Source: an archaeon (lineage in GTDB: Archaea; EX4484-52; WAPT01). Taken from it: a stretch of DNA of 64,000 nucleotides. Every line of letters starts with the position of its first letter. Within the stretch, counting starts at the first letter, position 1. Positions 32,835 to 42,030 of the stretch are shown piece by piece. The position numbers were made by a program, and so were the translations under genes. Under the pieces are notes generated by a model that searched no databases, was not told where the DNA came from, and saw only the letters and a program-made list of their open reading frames with translations. The stretch lies in the NCBI GenBank assembly GCA_029258795.1, contig JAPDKB010000002.1, positions 114,822 to 178,821 on the forward strand, read 5' to 3'.

Positions 32835-33674
32835 ATGGGCGATGTTCATCTGGGAGGATTCTTTGCTTTTCATTCGGTAGAGGAGTTCGAAAAGCTGAAA
32901 AGGAACAAGCTTGCCAAAAGCTGTTTAAAAGTTATGGACTTCTGTGAGATCTGGCTTGAGAATGAGAAGGGCAACGTCGAGCTTACAAAACAGGAAGATT
33001 ATGTGGTCAACCTGATTAGAGATGTGGTCGGAGATGATAAATACATCGGAATTCACGGCCCTCTCTTTATAATTAACGCTGCGAACCCATCTCCAACCAT
33101 GTGGAAAGCGGCTTTCGAGGAGGCAAAAGCCACCATAGATATTGCAAGTAAACTTAACGCGGTCTATGTGCTTTTCCATGCAGGCAACTACCCGTTTTTT
33201 GTAAAAAGAAAGCGTGTGGATGAAATGATGGTATCACGCTTTAAACAGCTGGTTGAATACGGGAGGAAGAGGAAGGTATGCATTGCGGTGGAAAATGTGC
33301 CCTATGCTCCCTCTCTTTCAGTTCCATACGGATCAAGTTTAAAAGAAATAGGACTTTTGCTCAGAAAATGCAAGGACCTTTACTTTGTACTGGATTTTCC
33401 GCACCTTTTGCTTGGAAGGGACAGTGAAGCCATAATAAAGAAAATACATCTTGAACGGCTCATAGCACTCCATGTGCATGGATTCAACGGGATGGCAGAT
33501 CATGTAGAGATAAACGATGACAACTTAATCGATTATGGAGAGATATTTGAGCACCTGATTCCAAAGCTTAAGCGCGATCTTTACGTTAACGTGGAGGTTG
33601 TCGGGTTGAGGGAGATGAAGCGCTCCATTTTGGTGGTTAAAGAAATCGTGGACAGCGTGAAAAAATCAAAATAA
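32835..33674 (+). CDS. xylose-isomerase-like TIM-barrel protein (AP endonuclease 2 superfamily)
   Basis: 279 residues with the TIM-barrel pattern YIGIHGPLF (strand 2 His), VYVLFHAGNY (His), VCIAVENVPY (Glu), YFVLDFPHLL (Asp/His), ALHVHGF and DLYVNVEVVG (final Glu). These metal-ligand positions are shared by endonuclease IV and sugar isomerases/epimerases. The sequence is not clearly Nfo, so DNA repair and sugar chemistry both remain possible. Same strand as cobO, 39 nt apart. Confidence 0.78.
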   Translation: MGDVHLGGFFAFHSVEEFEKLKRNKLAKSCLKVMDFCEIWLENEKGNVELTKQEDYVVNLIRDVVGDDKYIGIHGPLFIINAANPSPTMWKAAFEEAKATIDIASKLNAVYVLFHAGNYPFFVKRKRVDEMMVSRFKQLVEYGRKRKVCIAVENVPYAPSLSVPYGSSLKEIGLLLRKCKDLYFVLDFPHLLLGRDSEAIIKKIHLERLIALHVHGFNGMADHVEINDDNLIDYGEIFEHLIPKLKRDLYVNVEVVGLREMKRSILVVKEIVDSVKKSK

Positions 33675-33699
33675 ATATTTTTGTGTCCAACAATCATGC

Positions 33700-33957
33700 A
33701 TGCCCGAAGACAATGAAAAGAAAATTTATGTTACGGCTGATATGAGTATAGGGGAGGTTGTATCTAACTATCCGGAAGCTGTTGCCGTGCTCATGAAGTA
33801 TGGTTTGCACTGTATAGGTTGCCAGATAGCAGCCTTCGAATCGCTGCGTGATGGACTTGTCGCTCACGGACTGAGTGAGAAAGATGTTGAAAGAGTGGTG
33901 GAGGAGATAAATGCTACCATAGAAGAGGTTAAGAAAACCGTAGAGGAAAAGAAATGA
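33700..33957 (+). CDS. DUF1858-type small protein
   Basis: 85 residues. ITADMSIGEVV-like start (here VTADMSIGEVVSNYPEAVAVLMKYGLHCIGC) is the hallmark of the DUF1858 domain found alone or fused to hybrid-cluster-related proteins. It has two close cysteines (CIGC, residues 38-41) and a C-terminal helix. The role may be redox or cluster related. Next gene, 14 nt on, is a ferredoxin. Confidence 0.85.
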   Translation: MPEDNEKKIYVTADMSIGEVVSNYPEAVAVLMKYGLHCIGCQIAAFESLRDGLVAHGLSEKDVERVVEEINATIEEVKKTVEEKK

Positions 33958-33971
33958 TGAGGTGGTGAGGA

Positions 33972-34163
33972 ATGTACAGGATAGTGCAGGACCATGAGGC
34001 ATGCATAGGATGTGGTGCTTGCGTTTCCGTCTGCCCGGACAACTGGGAGATGGGTGATGACGGGAAGGCAAAGCCCATAAAGACCGAGGTGGAGGAAGCT
34101 GGCTGCAATCAGGAAGCAGCGAACATCTGCCCGGTGCAGTGCATCAAAATCGAGGAGGAGTGA
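33972..34163 (+). CDS. single-cluster [4Fe-4S] ferredoxin
   Basis: 63 residues, Thermococcus-like. ACIGCGACVSVCP provides four Cys including the CP partner, then a pair GCNQEA...ICPVQC in which one Cys completes the cluster and two could form the extra disulfide seen in hyperthermophile ferredoxins. Soluble electron carrier; context with the DUF1858 protein suggests a shared redox task, partner unknown. A GAGGTGGTGAGG site precedes it. Confidence 0.92.
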   Translation: MYRIVQDHEACIGCGACVSVCPDNWEMGDDGKAKPIKTEVEEAGCNQEAANICPVQCIKIEEE

Positions 34164-34186
34164 ATTTTCACTTTTTCACTTCTTTT

Positions 34187-35419
34187 TTATTTCAACACTC
34201 CATACCCTATCAGGCGCCATCTTCCCTCTATCTGGGTTGAAAGCGCGACCTTACTGCCCGGCTGAGCGCATATCGGTATCTTCAACTTTGCTTCAATAAC
34301 ATCGCTTCCTCCCTTTGTGCAGACACCAACAGTTCTTGCTGTTCCAACGTTCATTAGGAGAGGCGTTCCGGTTTCAATTTTTTCTATCATGAATTCCTTC
34401 CCGCTCTCTTCAATTCTCTTTATTGGGTAGTATTCCAACGTGACCTCATAGTAAACGGGTGGAAGCTGATTAACGTGACCCACAACATTACCCACCATCG
34501 TATCCGATTTGGTGAGGGCAGGGTCAAGCAAAGTCCCGACAGCGATAAGGCCGCCGGGTGTGGCTTCATCCAGTTTCTTGTTTCCCTGCATGAGTCCAGT
34601 AACCTCGGTGATGAGGGAGTGGTACTTGCCATCATCTCCCTTTATGCCCGGTCTTATCTCTATCTCATCTCCAACTTTCAGCACGCCCTGTATCAAGCTA
34701 CCTCCCAGCACACCTCCGACCAGATTTTGAATAGAGGTGCCGGGTTTGTTCACGTCAAAACTTCTTGCCACGTACATGAGGGGTGGCTTGTTGAGATCCC
34801 TTTTCGGAGTGGGGAATTCCTCCTGAATTGCCTGCAAAAGAACATCTATGTTAACTCGATGCTGGGCTGAAACAGGGATTATGGGGGCATTTTCCGCTTT
34901 CGTGCCCTTCAGGAATTCCTTTATCTGCTGATAATTCTCCATGGCCTGCTTCTCATCCACAAGATCTATCTTGTTCTGCACCACGATGAATTTCTCTATC
35001 CCTGCTATCTGCGCAGCCGTGAAGTGCTCGACGGTCTGCGGCCTCGGGCACGGTTCGTTTGCCGCTATAACGAGTATTGCATAGTCCATCAATGCAGCTC
35101 CGGTAAGCGTGGTGGCCATGAGCGTTTCATGACCGGGGCAGTCAACTATGGACACCGTTCTGAGCAGCTCCGTCTTCGAACCGCAATAAAAGCAGGTTTC
35201 AAAGGTTGTGTAAGCTTGCGGTTCACCACACTTCGGGCATTTCCTGATGGAGAAGTCGGCATAACCCAATCTTATGGATATACCTCTCTTCAGCTCTTCC
35301 GTGTGCTCGTCCGTGAACTTGCCTGTCAGCGCTTCAGTCAGGGTTGTCTTACCATGATCGACATGTCCTATCATTCCTATATTCATTTCCGAGATTTCCT
35401 TCGGGTTAACTTTACTCAT
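34187..35419 (-). CDS. eif2g: translation initiation factor aIF2 subunit gamma
   Basis: 410 residues from MSKVNPKEIS (GGTGAAGG site upstream). GTPase motifs: G1 GHVDHGKTT, G3 DCPGHETL, G4 NKIDLV. The switch/zinc-knuckle region CPKCGEPQAYTTFETCFYCG carries four Cys, as is typical of e/aIF2-gamma. Two beta-barrel domains follow. It carries Met-tRNAi to the small subunit with the alpha and beta subunits. In many archaea it neighbours S6e, which is close by here on the opposite strand. Confidence 0.97.
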   Translation of the reverse strand: MSKVNPKEISEMNIGMIGHVDHGKTTLTEALTGKFTDEHTEELKRGISIRLGYADFSIRKCPKCGEPQAYTTFETCFYCGSKTELLRTVSIVDCPGHETLMATTLTGAALMDYAILVIAANEPCPRPQTVEHFTAAQIAGIEKFIVVQNKIDLVDEKQAMENYQQIKEFLKGTKAENAPIIPVSAQHRVNIDVLLQAIQEEFPTPKRDLNKPPLMYVARSFDVNKPGTSIQNLVGGVLGGSLIQGVLKVGDEIEIRPGIKGDDGKYHSLITEVTGLMQGNKKLDEATPGGLIAVGTLLDPALTKSDTMVGNVVGHVNQLPPVYYEVTLEYYPIKRIEESGKEFMIEKIETGTPLLMNVGTARTVGVCTKGGSDVIEAKLKIPICAQPGSKVALSTQIEGRWRLIGYGVLK

Positions 35420-35504
35420 GAGTCCTTCACCACCACTATCCATTGCTTAAAGCATAGCAGAATACACCTAATTGTGGGTTCACGTTTTTAAAGTTTAGCC
35501 CGCG

Positions 35505-36230
35505 TCAGCCGCGCTTCAAAGGAAATTCCACCAGTTTTTTCTCAAGATTGGGAGAGTGACCATCATTTAAATACCACACACCCATCTCTAGTGGAGTGAA
35601 GGGTTCATAACTGTTCTCGGGAACGCTCAGATACACAGATATTTCTTCTGACTTATTTTCCTTTTTCCACCTGTCCAGCAGTTCTTTTGCACCACGGGGT
35701 GCGAACTCGTCTATCAATGTCTGGAACGAGCATGATTTATATCCTACACGCGAGATGATGAGTGGAAACATCCTTGTTTCATCGAAGAAATGAAGATTTA
35801 CTTCTCCTGATAGGGTGGAGAAACCCGCGGATCCTAGCTCATCCCACTCCAGATTTTCAAATCCTGCAATCCAGGATTTGGGATACATTCTGACCCTTAC
35901 ATAATCCAAGTCATACACGGTGGGGCCGTTTTCATCGCGTTTTAAAAGAGTATCTAATGTCACATGTTCGTGATGCCCGTATGAGCATGAATTACATCTC
36001 TCCCCGTAATGAATCATTATCTCGTTTTTATCGAAATAGCTCTCTCCATCCACCCAAGCATAAGCATTAAGGCTCTCTTTTCCACAAGAGGGGCATATAT
36101 CTCCCTCCACAACCTCAAGTAATACATTTTCGCAGCTTCCGTCATGCGAAATTGATGCTGCGTCTTTTATTGCGTGATACAATTGCTTTAAGAAAAACAG
36201 TTTCGGGTTTTCACAGTTTTCCGGATCCAT
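35505..36230 (-). CDS. ZPR1-like zinc-finger protein
   Basis: 241 residues. One ZPR1-type finger, ICPSCGKES...(about 30 residues)...RCNSCSYGHHEHV, near residues 45-85, is followed by a beta-rich domain (VRVRMYPKSWIAGFENLEW) and a C-terminal part not seen in ordinary archaeal ZPR1 proteins. ZPR1 relatives bind elongation factor 1A in eukaryotes; the archaeal role is unclear. The match rests on the finger, so the family call is moderate. Confidence 0.5.
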   Translation of the reverse strand: MDPENCENPKLFFLKQLYHAIKDAASISHDGSCENVLLEVVEGDICPSCGKESLNAYAWVDGESYFDKNEIMIHYGERCNSCSYGHHEHVTLDTLLKRDENGPTVYDLDYVRVRMYPKSWIAGFENLEWDELGSAGFSTLSGEVNLHFFDETRMFPLIISRVGYKSCSFQTLIDEFAPRGAKELLDRWKKENKSEEISVYLSVPENSYEPFTPLEMGVWYLNDGHSPNLEKKLVEFPLKRG

Positions 36231-36349
36231 GGCTCAGCACCACAGAATGAAGGTGGGCGCAATTAACTTTAAAAAACTTGCATTATAGAATTGTTGTGTT
36301 CTCCTCAAAGGTGTTGTGAAAACGCACTCGATTTTGATGGTGATGCGAG

Positions 36350-36766
36350 ATGAACGTCAAGTTCGTTATAAACGATCCGAAAACAGGCAAGAGCTATCAG
36401 AAAGAAGTGGAGCAGAGCAAAATAGAAGCGCTGTTTGGCCTGAAGATTGGGGACGAGTTTGATGGTGGCATAATCGATTTGCCCGGATACAAGCTGAAAA
36501 TAACCGGTGGAAGCGATAAGGACGGGTTCCCCATGAAGAAGGGTGTTGAAGGCACTGGCAGAAAAAGACTTCTTCTTTCAGGAGGTGTCGGTTACAACCC
36601 CAAGGAAAAAGGAGTGAAAAGAAGAAAGACGGTGAGGGGAGAAATGATAGCAGAAGACATAGCACAGATAAACTGCATGGTTGTGAAGGTGGGTAAGCAG
36701 AGCTTGGATGAGCTGTTCGGAAAAGCGGGTGGAGAGCAGGAAGCTCAGGCAGAACAGGCGGCTTAA
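36350..36766 (+). CDS. rps6e: 30S ribosomal protein S6e
   Basis: 138 residues: MNVKFVINDPKTGKSYQKEVE, GLKIGDEFDG, YKLKITGGSDKDGFPMKKGVEG and RKRLLLSGGVGYNPKEKGVKRRKTVRGE are diagnostic. The Ala/Glu/Gln-rich tail is typical of archaeal forms. GTGATGCGAG precedes the ATG. Confidence 0.98.
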   Translation: MNVKFVINDPKTGKSYQKEVEQSKIEALFGLKIGDEFDGGIIDLPGYKLKITGGSDKDGFPMKKGVEGTGRKRLLLSGGVGYNPKEKGVKRRKTVRGEMIAEDIAQINCMVVKVGKQSLDELFGKAGGEQEAQAEQAA

Positions 36767-36800
36767 TTCCTTCTAATTTTATCTCATTTGCTTTTTGACC

Positions 36801-37391
36801 TCACACGAGGGAGAACTTGAGGTAAACTCCCCCATCCTTAACTCGGTTCTCCACCAGCCGGTAGGATGAAGGAATATCCAGAATCTTGAAATACATGGTA
36901 TCTTTGGCATAAGCTCTGAATTCTGCCGATTCATCCAGCTGAATTATCTCTATGTCCTCAGGACTCTTAACACCTTCCACTTCCATTTCAACTTCTATGA
37001 CGCTTCCTTCCTTCTTTATCGATTTTATCTTGGGCTCTTTCACGCTCTTGAATTTTCTCTCCTTCTTTCCATCCTTTCTATCAGTCAGCACGTTAGCCAT
37101 TTCTGGAGAATTATGAACGTTGCCTCCCTGCTCCACCTTGACGCCAGCCGGCGTTATCCTTATCTTAACTACATGCTTTTGTGGGGGAGCCGGCATGCGT
37201 TCTCTTTCCGCATCCATTCCCATAAAATCGCGTAGCATGTCATTTGCCATCTTCATCATTTTCTCCATCACGTCCTCCATCCCGAATTCGAGTATATTTT
37301 TCCATCTTGGCTCGATCTTGTTTCCGCAGAATGGACAGTAATTCCATTCCTTGTTCAGCTCGGATCCACAGTTTTTACATTTCCTGCTCAT
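36801..37391 (-). CDS. zinc-ribbon protein with CS/Hsp20-like C-terminal domain
   Basis: 196 residues from MSRKCKNCGSEL. A double-CxxC zinc ribbon (CKNCGSELNKEWNYCPFCGNKI) leads to a Met-rich amphipathic helix (MEDVMEKMMKMANDMLRDFMGM) and a charged linker. The last about 50 residues (EIIQLDESAEFRAYAKDTMYFKILDIPSSYRLV) resemble the alpha-crystallin/CS sandwich. It may be a chaperone-like adaptor (inference). It follows a 93-aa gene by 18 nt on the same strand. Confidence 0.7.
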   Translation of the reverse strand: MSRKCKNCGSELNKEWNYCPFCGNKIEPRWKNILEFGMEDVMEKMMKMANDMLRDFMGMDAERERMPAPPQKHVVKIRITPAGVKVEQGGNVHNSPEMANVLTDRKDGKKERKFKSVKEPKIKSIKKEGSVIEVEMEVEGVKSPEDIEIIQLDESAEFRAYAKDTMYFKILDIPSSYRLVENRVKDGGVYLKFSLV

Positions 37392-37409
37392 AACTAAACG
37401 CACCACAGA

Positions 37410-37691
37410 TTACTTGTTCAACACGGTTTTCAGGATGTCAAGCGGCTCGTTCGGCTTTATTTCAAAGCCCCTTGCCGTCAATGCCAGAACCATCCAGAAC
37501 ACATCGGAGATGGTTTTGAGTGATGCTATAAACGATGTGTGCTTCCCCTCAAATATGAGCGTTGTTCCCTCATAATCGAATGTTACCTGAGTGAACTCTC
37601 CTGCCTTCAGCTCGAGCTCCTGTCCTTCAGCCCCCACTATGGTGAGGTATAGGTTTTCCGGGGGCTTTATGCTTATGGTATAATCTGGCAT
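37410..37691 (-). CDS. small protein, unknown function
   Basis: 93 residues. An N-terminal beta part (YTISIKPPENLYLTIVGAEGQELELKAGEFTQVTFDYEG) precedes a helical end (FIASLKTISDVFWMVLALTARG). A TATA box (ACTTATATAAAG, near 37722-37733) lies upstream. First gene of a pair with the zinc-ribbon/CS protein. No family recognised. Confidence 0.7.
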   Translation of the reverse strand: MPDYTISIKPPENLYLTIVGAEGQELELKAGEFTQVTFDYEGTTLIFEGKHTSFIASLKTISDVFWMVLALTARGFEIKPNEPLDILKTVLNK

Positions 37692-37776
37692 ATCACATCA
37701 CCACTAACATAATTCAGCTTAGCACTTTATATAAGTTTCGAAGAATTTTTATCCGGATTTCTAAAAGAAAATTGTT

Positions 37777-38427
37777 TTAGCCACTCCTGAAATTCTTTTT
37801 CCACCAGTCACAAACATCCCTTATCGGGCACTCTTTGCACTTCGGCTTTAAGGGCTTGCAGATGCTCTGGCCAAAGCGAACCATCGTTAAATTGACCTTT
37901 CTCCACCATTCCTTCGGCACGAGTTTCTTTAGCTCCTTTTCTGTCTGTTCTGGTGTGACTGTACTCACAATTCCAATCCTGTTGGAGATGCGATGCACAT
38001 GCGTATCAACTGGAAGTGCATCCTTGTTGAAACCGTAGGCAAGAACACACCCCGCAGTTTTCCTACCAACACCTGGCAATGATAGCAGCTCCTCCTCGCT
38101 TGAAGGCACCTTTCCGCCATATTTCTCCAGCAGTATTCTGCTCACCTCCACTATTCGCTTCGCTTTCTGCCTGTAAAACCCCGCATTTTTTATCAGCTCC
38201 GCCACTTTTTCCTCTCCTGCCTTCACCATCTTTTCTGGAGTATCATATTTTTTGAAGAGTTTCTCGCTTGCCTCGTAGGTCTGCTCATCTCTGGTGCGCT
38301 GCGAGATGATGGTTGAGATGAGAACCCGGAACGGATCGTTGAAATAGAGGTGCTCATCCCAGTACCGAGGCACGAGCTTTTCAATAATGGCTCTGATTTT
38401 CTTTTCAACGTCACTTCCTGCAGGCAT
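37777..38427 (-). CDS. nth: endonuclease III (DNA glycosylase/AP lyase)
   Basis: 216 residues from MPAGSDVEKK; the track start 12 codons upstream adds a hydrophobic stretch absent from the family. HhH motif LPGVGRKTAGCVL with catalytic Lys in the GRKTA turn, catalytic Asp in PVDTHVHRI, and a C-terminal [4Fe-4S] loop C-x6-C-x2-C-x5-C (CKPLKPKCKECPIRDVC). It removes oxidised pyrimidines and nicks the strand. Confidence 0.96.
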   Translation of the reverse strand: MPAGSDVEKKIRAIIEKLVPRYWDEHLYFNDPFRVLISTIISQRTRDEQTYEASEKLFKKYDTPEKMVKAGEEKVAELIKNAGFYRQKAKRIVEVSRILLEKYGGKVPSSEEELLSLPGVGRKTAGCVLAYGFNKDALPVDTHVHRISNRIGIVSTVTPEQTEKELKKLVPKEWWRKVNLTMVRFGQSICKPLKPKCKECPIRDVCDWWKKNFRSG

Positions 38428-38480
38428 ACTTGAAAAAACTAACAAAAAAACTTTAAATTTCATGGAATAAAAACTGTTTC

Positions 38481-38666
38481 ATGGAGGGGTATTCGATTAA
38501 AGAAGGTCAAACCGACGTGGTATGGGTTGGTGGTGAACCATACCGACTGGGGAAGTTGAACCCGATCAGCGATACAGTGTTGAACGAGCTTAAGGAGATG
38601 AGCGGAAAATATCCTATCATCGCTCTTGGCGATGAACTCTATCTACTTGAAAGAATTGAAAGATAA
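38481..38666 (+). CDS. very small protein, unknown function
   Basis: 61 residues (MEGYSIKEGQTDVVWV...DELYLLERIER), mixed beta/helical with no motif. It starts at the first ATG after the divergent nth promoter with no obvious ribosome-binding site, so probably leaderless. Supported mainly by protein-like composition and by filling the gap between divergent genes. Confidence 0.5.
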   Translation: MEGYSIKEGQTDVVWVGGEPYRLGKLNPISDTVLNELKEMSGKYPIIALGDELYLLERIER

Positions 38667-38707
38667 AGGGAGAAAAGCGAAAGAAAAAATCAGCAAAGTG
38701 CTTTTGA

Positions 38708-39190
38708 TTACCTCACCACAGCACCGTCCTTCACGTTTTTTTCAGGCTTTAACTCGTGTCCGTCAGCGAGCAGTTTCTTACCGTTCCAAGTCACGCACCC
38801 ATTCTTTACTGTGAGCTTGTGCTTGGTGAACTTCTCGAAGGATATCTGCTCTGGAAGCGTTTCAACTACACTTTCATCCATCCCTTCTGGCAGGGCAACG
38901 CTACCGAGATCAGCGTCGCTGGTTATAAGCGTTATTGTGCTGCCATCGTCAGCTGCAAGCACCATGCCCTCGCTCACCACACCTCTTATCTTCGCGTGCT
39001 TCAGATTGCAAAGCACAGCCACTTTCTTCCCTTTAAGTTCATTTATCTCGTATATTCCTCTCAGTCCTGCGACAAGCTGCCTTTCCTCATCACCTAGATC
39101 CACACTTAAAATATACAGTTTGTCCGCGTCTGGATGATTCTCAACATCCACAATTCTGCCGGTTTTTATGAGGAGAGCGAAACCTTCCAT
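38708..39190 (-). CDS. EMAP/Arc1p-like tRNA-binding domain protein
   Basis: 160 residues from MEGFALLIKTGRI. An OB-fold with TGRIVDVENHPDADKLYILSVDLGDEERQLVAGLR and VLCNLKHAKIRGVVSEGMVLAA, the tRNA-binding fold found at the C-terminus of MetRS and in Trbp111/Arc1p. It continues with about 50 extra residues (TKHKLTVKNGCVTWNGKKL). It probably binds tRNA or assists a separate MetRS. Downstream of the HAD gene on the same strand. Confidence 0.88.
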   Translation of the reverse strand: MEGFALLIKTGRIVDVENHPDADKLYILSVDLGDEERQLVAGLRGIYEINELKGKKVAVLCNLKHAKIRGVVSEGMVLAADDGSTITLITSDADLGSVALPEGMDESVVETLPEQISFEKFTKHKLTVKNGCVTWNGKKLLADGHELKPEKNVKDGAVVR

Positions 39191-39243
39191 GAATTCCACC
39201 CCTCTAATAGTTTTTGGATTGAACTGGGTGTGTCTCACCCCAT

Positions 39244-40032
39244 TCAGAACACGCTCACAAGCTCATCAAGCCTTCTTATTATTTCAGATGGCTTGTACTC
39301 GCCCTTGGCCTTTCTCGCTTCCTCCTCGCTCGTAACGCCTGTCAGAACGAGCACCGATCTGAATCCGCACCGGTTTGCAAGCACCATGTCAGTGTATATG
39401 TCATCTCCAACTATGACTGTATCCTCTGGAAAGCTCTTTATGGTTTTGAGCACTGCCTCTCTCATGGCCTCTGAAGGCTTACCCAGATTCATGACAGGCA
39501 CGTGCTTCATGGCCTGCAGAGCTCTTATGATGGGAAGCTCCGCTGGAATCTTTGTGCCGTTGCTTCCTATCTGCCAGTAGGGATAACTTCCTGTAGCGTA
39601 AACGCTTGCTTCTCTTTCCACAAGTTCAAAAGCCCTTTTCAACTTCCAGATGTTGAAGTTTCGATCAACAGAGATGAGGACGTGTTTTGCATTTTCATTA
39701 ACCTTTATATCCTGAATTGAAAGCTCCTTCACCAGACCCTGCTCCCCAATAACATAAACGCTGTTCACTCCCTTTTTGCGGAAATATCGAGCAGCAGAAT
39801 AACCGGAGCTTATTATTCTGTCAGGGGATGTCTTTATCCCCATTTTTGCGAGCTTCCTTGCCAGCCCCTCCCTTGAAAGCACTGTGTTGTTCGTTATGAA
39901 ATAAACATCTTTGCCATCCTCTTTAAGCTTCTCGACTGTGTATTTTGCTTGTGGGAGGAGTTCATTCCAGTTCCAGATTGTGCCATCGAGGTCAAATATA
40001 ACCGTCCTGATATTTTTCATGAAGTTCAGCAT
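39244..40032 (-). CDS. HAD-superfamily phosphatase, NagD-like
   Basis: 262 residues. HAD motif I VIFDLDGTIW; motif II region FITNNTVLSREG; cap domain; motif III/IV ...NLGKPSEAM and VIVGDDIYTDMVLANRCG. The C2-type cap and the pattern match NagD/4-nitrophenylphosphatase-like enzymes acting on nucleotides or sugar phosphates. Substrate unknown. Two possible ATGs (40032, 40020). Confidence 0.92.
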   Translation of the reverse strand: MLNFMKNIRTVIFDLDGTIWNWNELLPQAKYTVEKLKEDGKDVYFITNNTVLSREGLARKLAKMGIKTSPDRIISSGYSAARYFRKKGVNSVYVIGEQGLVKELSIQDIKVNENAKHVLISVDRNFNIWKLKRAFELVEREASVYATGSYPYWQIGSNGTKIPAELPIIRALQAMKHVPVMNLGKPSEAMREAVLKTIKSFPEDTVIVGDDIYTDMVLANRCGFRSVLVLTGVTSEEEARKAKGEYKPSEIIRRLDELVSVF

Positions 40033-40092
40033 GTGACATCACAATAGAGTAGAGGCAGATTAAATTTTTATTTATTCCTCCAGAGTCAAGTC

Positions 40093-41148
40093 ATGATGAA
40101 GGAAGTGGGGAAGGAGACGTTGTTCAACCTTCGCGAGCTCCTCCAGAAGAGGAGGGAAGAGCTGAAAAGGATTGCGCGAGAGCTGGAGAAAAACGTGAGC
40201 TTGAGATCTGTTGTTCGTGAGAAACTGAAGCAGCTGGCATGCGTTGTTGCGGGTGTTGATGGCGGTTGCTACGTTTTTGAGGAGCTATCGATAAGCTTGC
40301 TTGCTTTGCGGGCTGCCTCAGCCATTATGACTATTGATGGTGGGAAGGTAGTTTCGGTGGAGCATGTTCCCGCAGGATATATTGCGCCAAAGGTTTTGCT
40401 GGTGGAGGATGATGAAGATGATGCTGGCAGGGCACTCTCAATTCAGACGATGAGAGTGCTGGAAGAGGTGGCTCTGGCAAAAAGGCTTGCTGAAAACAAA
40501 AAGCCGGACATCCTGTTTTTGCATGGCCCTCTGCTTCCACATTTTCTCGCAAGAGCCGCAACGCTTGATTCGGGAAATGGAGAGAAACCTGCACGCTCCC
40601 GCTACAGAGCGGTGCTTCAGAATCTGGCTGAAATTGTGAGGCGGGCGGATGAAAGCGGGATGGTGGTGGCGGGAGTGGTTGAGGATAGCAGGGGAAGAAC
40701 GCTACTGAGTACGATTGAGGATGAGGTGAGTGCTGGTGGCATGAGCGATACCGCGGCTTTGGACATCATCATGCGCAAGAACCAGTACACCATGCCGGTT
40801 CTTTACACAAATCCAGCGGTGAACAACACGCTTTCTTATCTCTATCCTGAATTGCGCAGAGCTCTTGATAGAGTGTTTGTGTTCTACCTCAAAAATGCGG
40901 AAGCCGACGTTCCGATACGCATCGAGTTCTATAAGCCAGAGGCGTTTACTATTGAGGAGACAGCCGAAAAAATAGCACGGAGTGTGGTAGCGCAAACACT
41001 CACATCTACATACTCCGTTCCAGCGGTTCTTGTGGAAGCGGACAGGAGAGCAAGGATAACTAAGAAGGAAGCGGAACTCTTACTCCTGCGGGAGCTGGGC
41101 AGTGAGGCCCTCAAGCTCGTGAAGAGGAGAAAGCGCAGGTTCGTGTAA
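40093..41148 (+). CDS. nurA: NurA 5'-3' nuclease
   Basis: 351 residues. NurA domain: VVAGVDGGCYVFEEL (metal Asp), LDSGNGE..., ILFLHGPLLPHFLARA (second acidic region) and VAGVVEDSRGRTLLSTI, plus a basic tail KRRKRRFV. With HerA it resects DNA ends after Mre11-Rad50 action. Rad50 and Mre11 are encoded 1.7 and 9 kb downstream on the other strand; no herA is visible. Confidence 0.9.
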   Translation: MMKEVGKETLFNLRELLQKRREELKRIARELEKNVSLRSVVREKLKQLACVVAGVDGGCYVFEELSISLLALRAASAIMTIDGGKVVSVEHVPAGYIAPKVLLVEDDEDDAGRALSIQTMRVLEEVALAKRLAENKKPDILFLHGPLLPHFLARAATLDSGNGEKPARSRYRAVLQNLAEIVRRADESGMVVAGVVEDSRGRTLLSTIEDEVSAGGMSDTAALDIIMRKNQYTMPVLYTNPAVNNTLSYLYPELRRALDRVFVFYLKNAEADVPIRIEFYKPEAFTIEETAEKIARSVVAQTLTSTYSVPAVLVEADRRARITKKEAELLLLRELGSEALKLVKRRKRRFV

Positions 41149-41202
41149 AACCTTAAAAAGCTTTACTCCAATTTTTTACTATCTAATAATGGTGAAAATG
41201 GT

Positions 41203-42027
41203 ATGTATGGCACCACTCCTTTAATAGACGTTCTGAGAGAGGGTAAGGAGCGCAATCTTTTCAGGGATGAAGGATTCCGGCGTGTTTGCAGCGAGATAAC
41301 GGATAGTGTGTACGCGCACATTAAAAAGTTGAGCGATGAAGATGAGCGTGCTTATTATGGGCTTCGAAGGGAACTGGTCGAGCTTGCTGTCAAAACCGCC
41401 GCCTATGAATCTTCCTACGGTAACGAATCCGAAAGGATTGTGAACAAATATAACTTCCATGAGGTTTTCAAGAGCAGCGCATCAAGGAGGGGGTATGGAG
41501 AGCTCCTCTACCTTTTCGTAAAAACTGTAACTCTCACCGAGGGCGGAGACAGAAGCGTTGATTTCCAGCCGGTGGCGGATGCTCGCATTCAAACCACCAG
41601 TGGAGAGAGATACATCGCATGCTATGCGATGATGGTATCTCACCCCTCCGATCTTGAAGAAAGTGGGGACATGGTTGTGGAGTATGTTGGGCACATCAAA
41701 CTGGATCCGAATGATCCGTTTGAAATAGGAGAAATTGGCGTTTATCGGACTTCAAATGAAGTGATGGAGAAGGAGGAAATTGAAGATATGTTGGGATGTC
41801 CTTACGAAAATGCACGATGTCTTATCAAAATAGCCGGACCGGAGATCTTCTCTCCGGGAGAGGAGATACCAACATATAAATATATTGAAAGTCAACTGAT
41901 CGATAAGCTTGGAGAACACTTGCTTCAATGGATCAAAAAGCTCAGTATAAAGAAGTTCAGAGAGAGATTGCCGCATGTTTTCATTCCATCATACTCAAAT
42001 GATGAATACCCGAGGGAGGTGTGGTGA
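41203..42027 (+). CDS. unknown protein, first of a two-gene unit
   Basis: 274 residues, not recognised. Helical N-terminal half (RRVCSEITDSVYAHIKKLSDEDERAYYGLRREL), then a beta-rich middle (SVDFQPVADARIQTTSGERYIACYAMMVSH; DMVVEYVGHIKLDP) and a helical C-terminus. No membrane segment or catalytic motif. Only 3 nt separate it from the next gene, and it lies 54 nt after nurA on the same strand. Confidence 0.75.
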   Translation: MYGTTPLIDVLREGKERNLFRDEGFRRVCSEITDSVYAHIKKLSDEDERAYYGLRRELVELAVKTAAYESSYGNESERIVNKYNFHEVFKSSASRRGYGELLYLFVKTVTLTEGGDRSVDFQPVADARIQTTSGERYIACYAMMVSHPSDLEESGDMVVEYVGHIKLDPNDPFEIGEIGVYRTSNEVMEKEEIEDMLGCPYENARCLIKIAGPEIFSPGEEIPTYKYIESQLIDKLGEHLLQWIKKLSIKKFRERLPHVFIPSYSNDEYPREVW

Positions 42028-42030
42028 GGT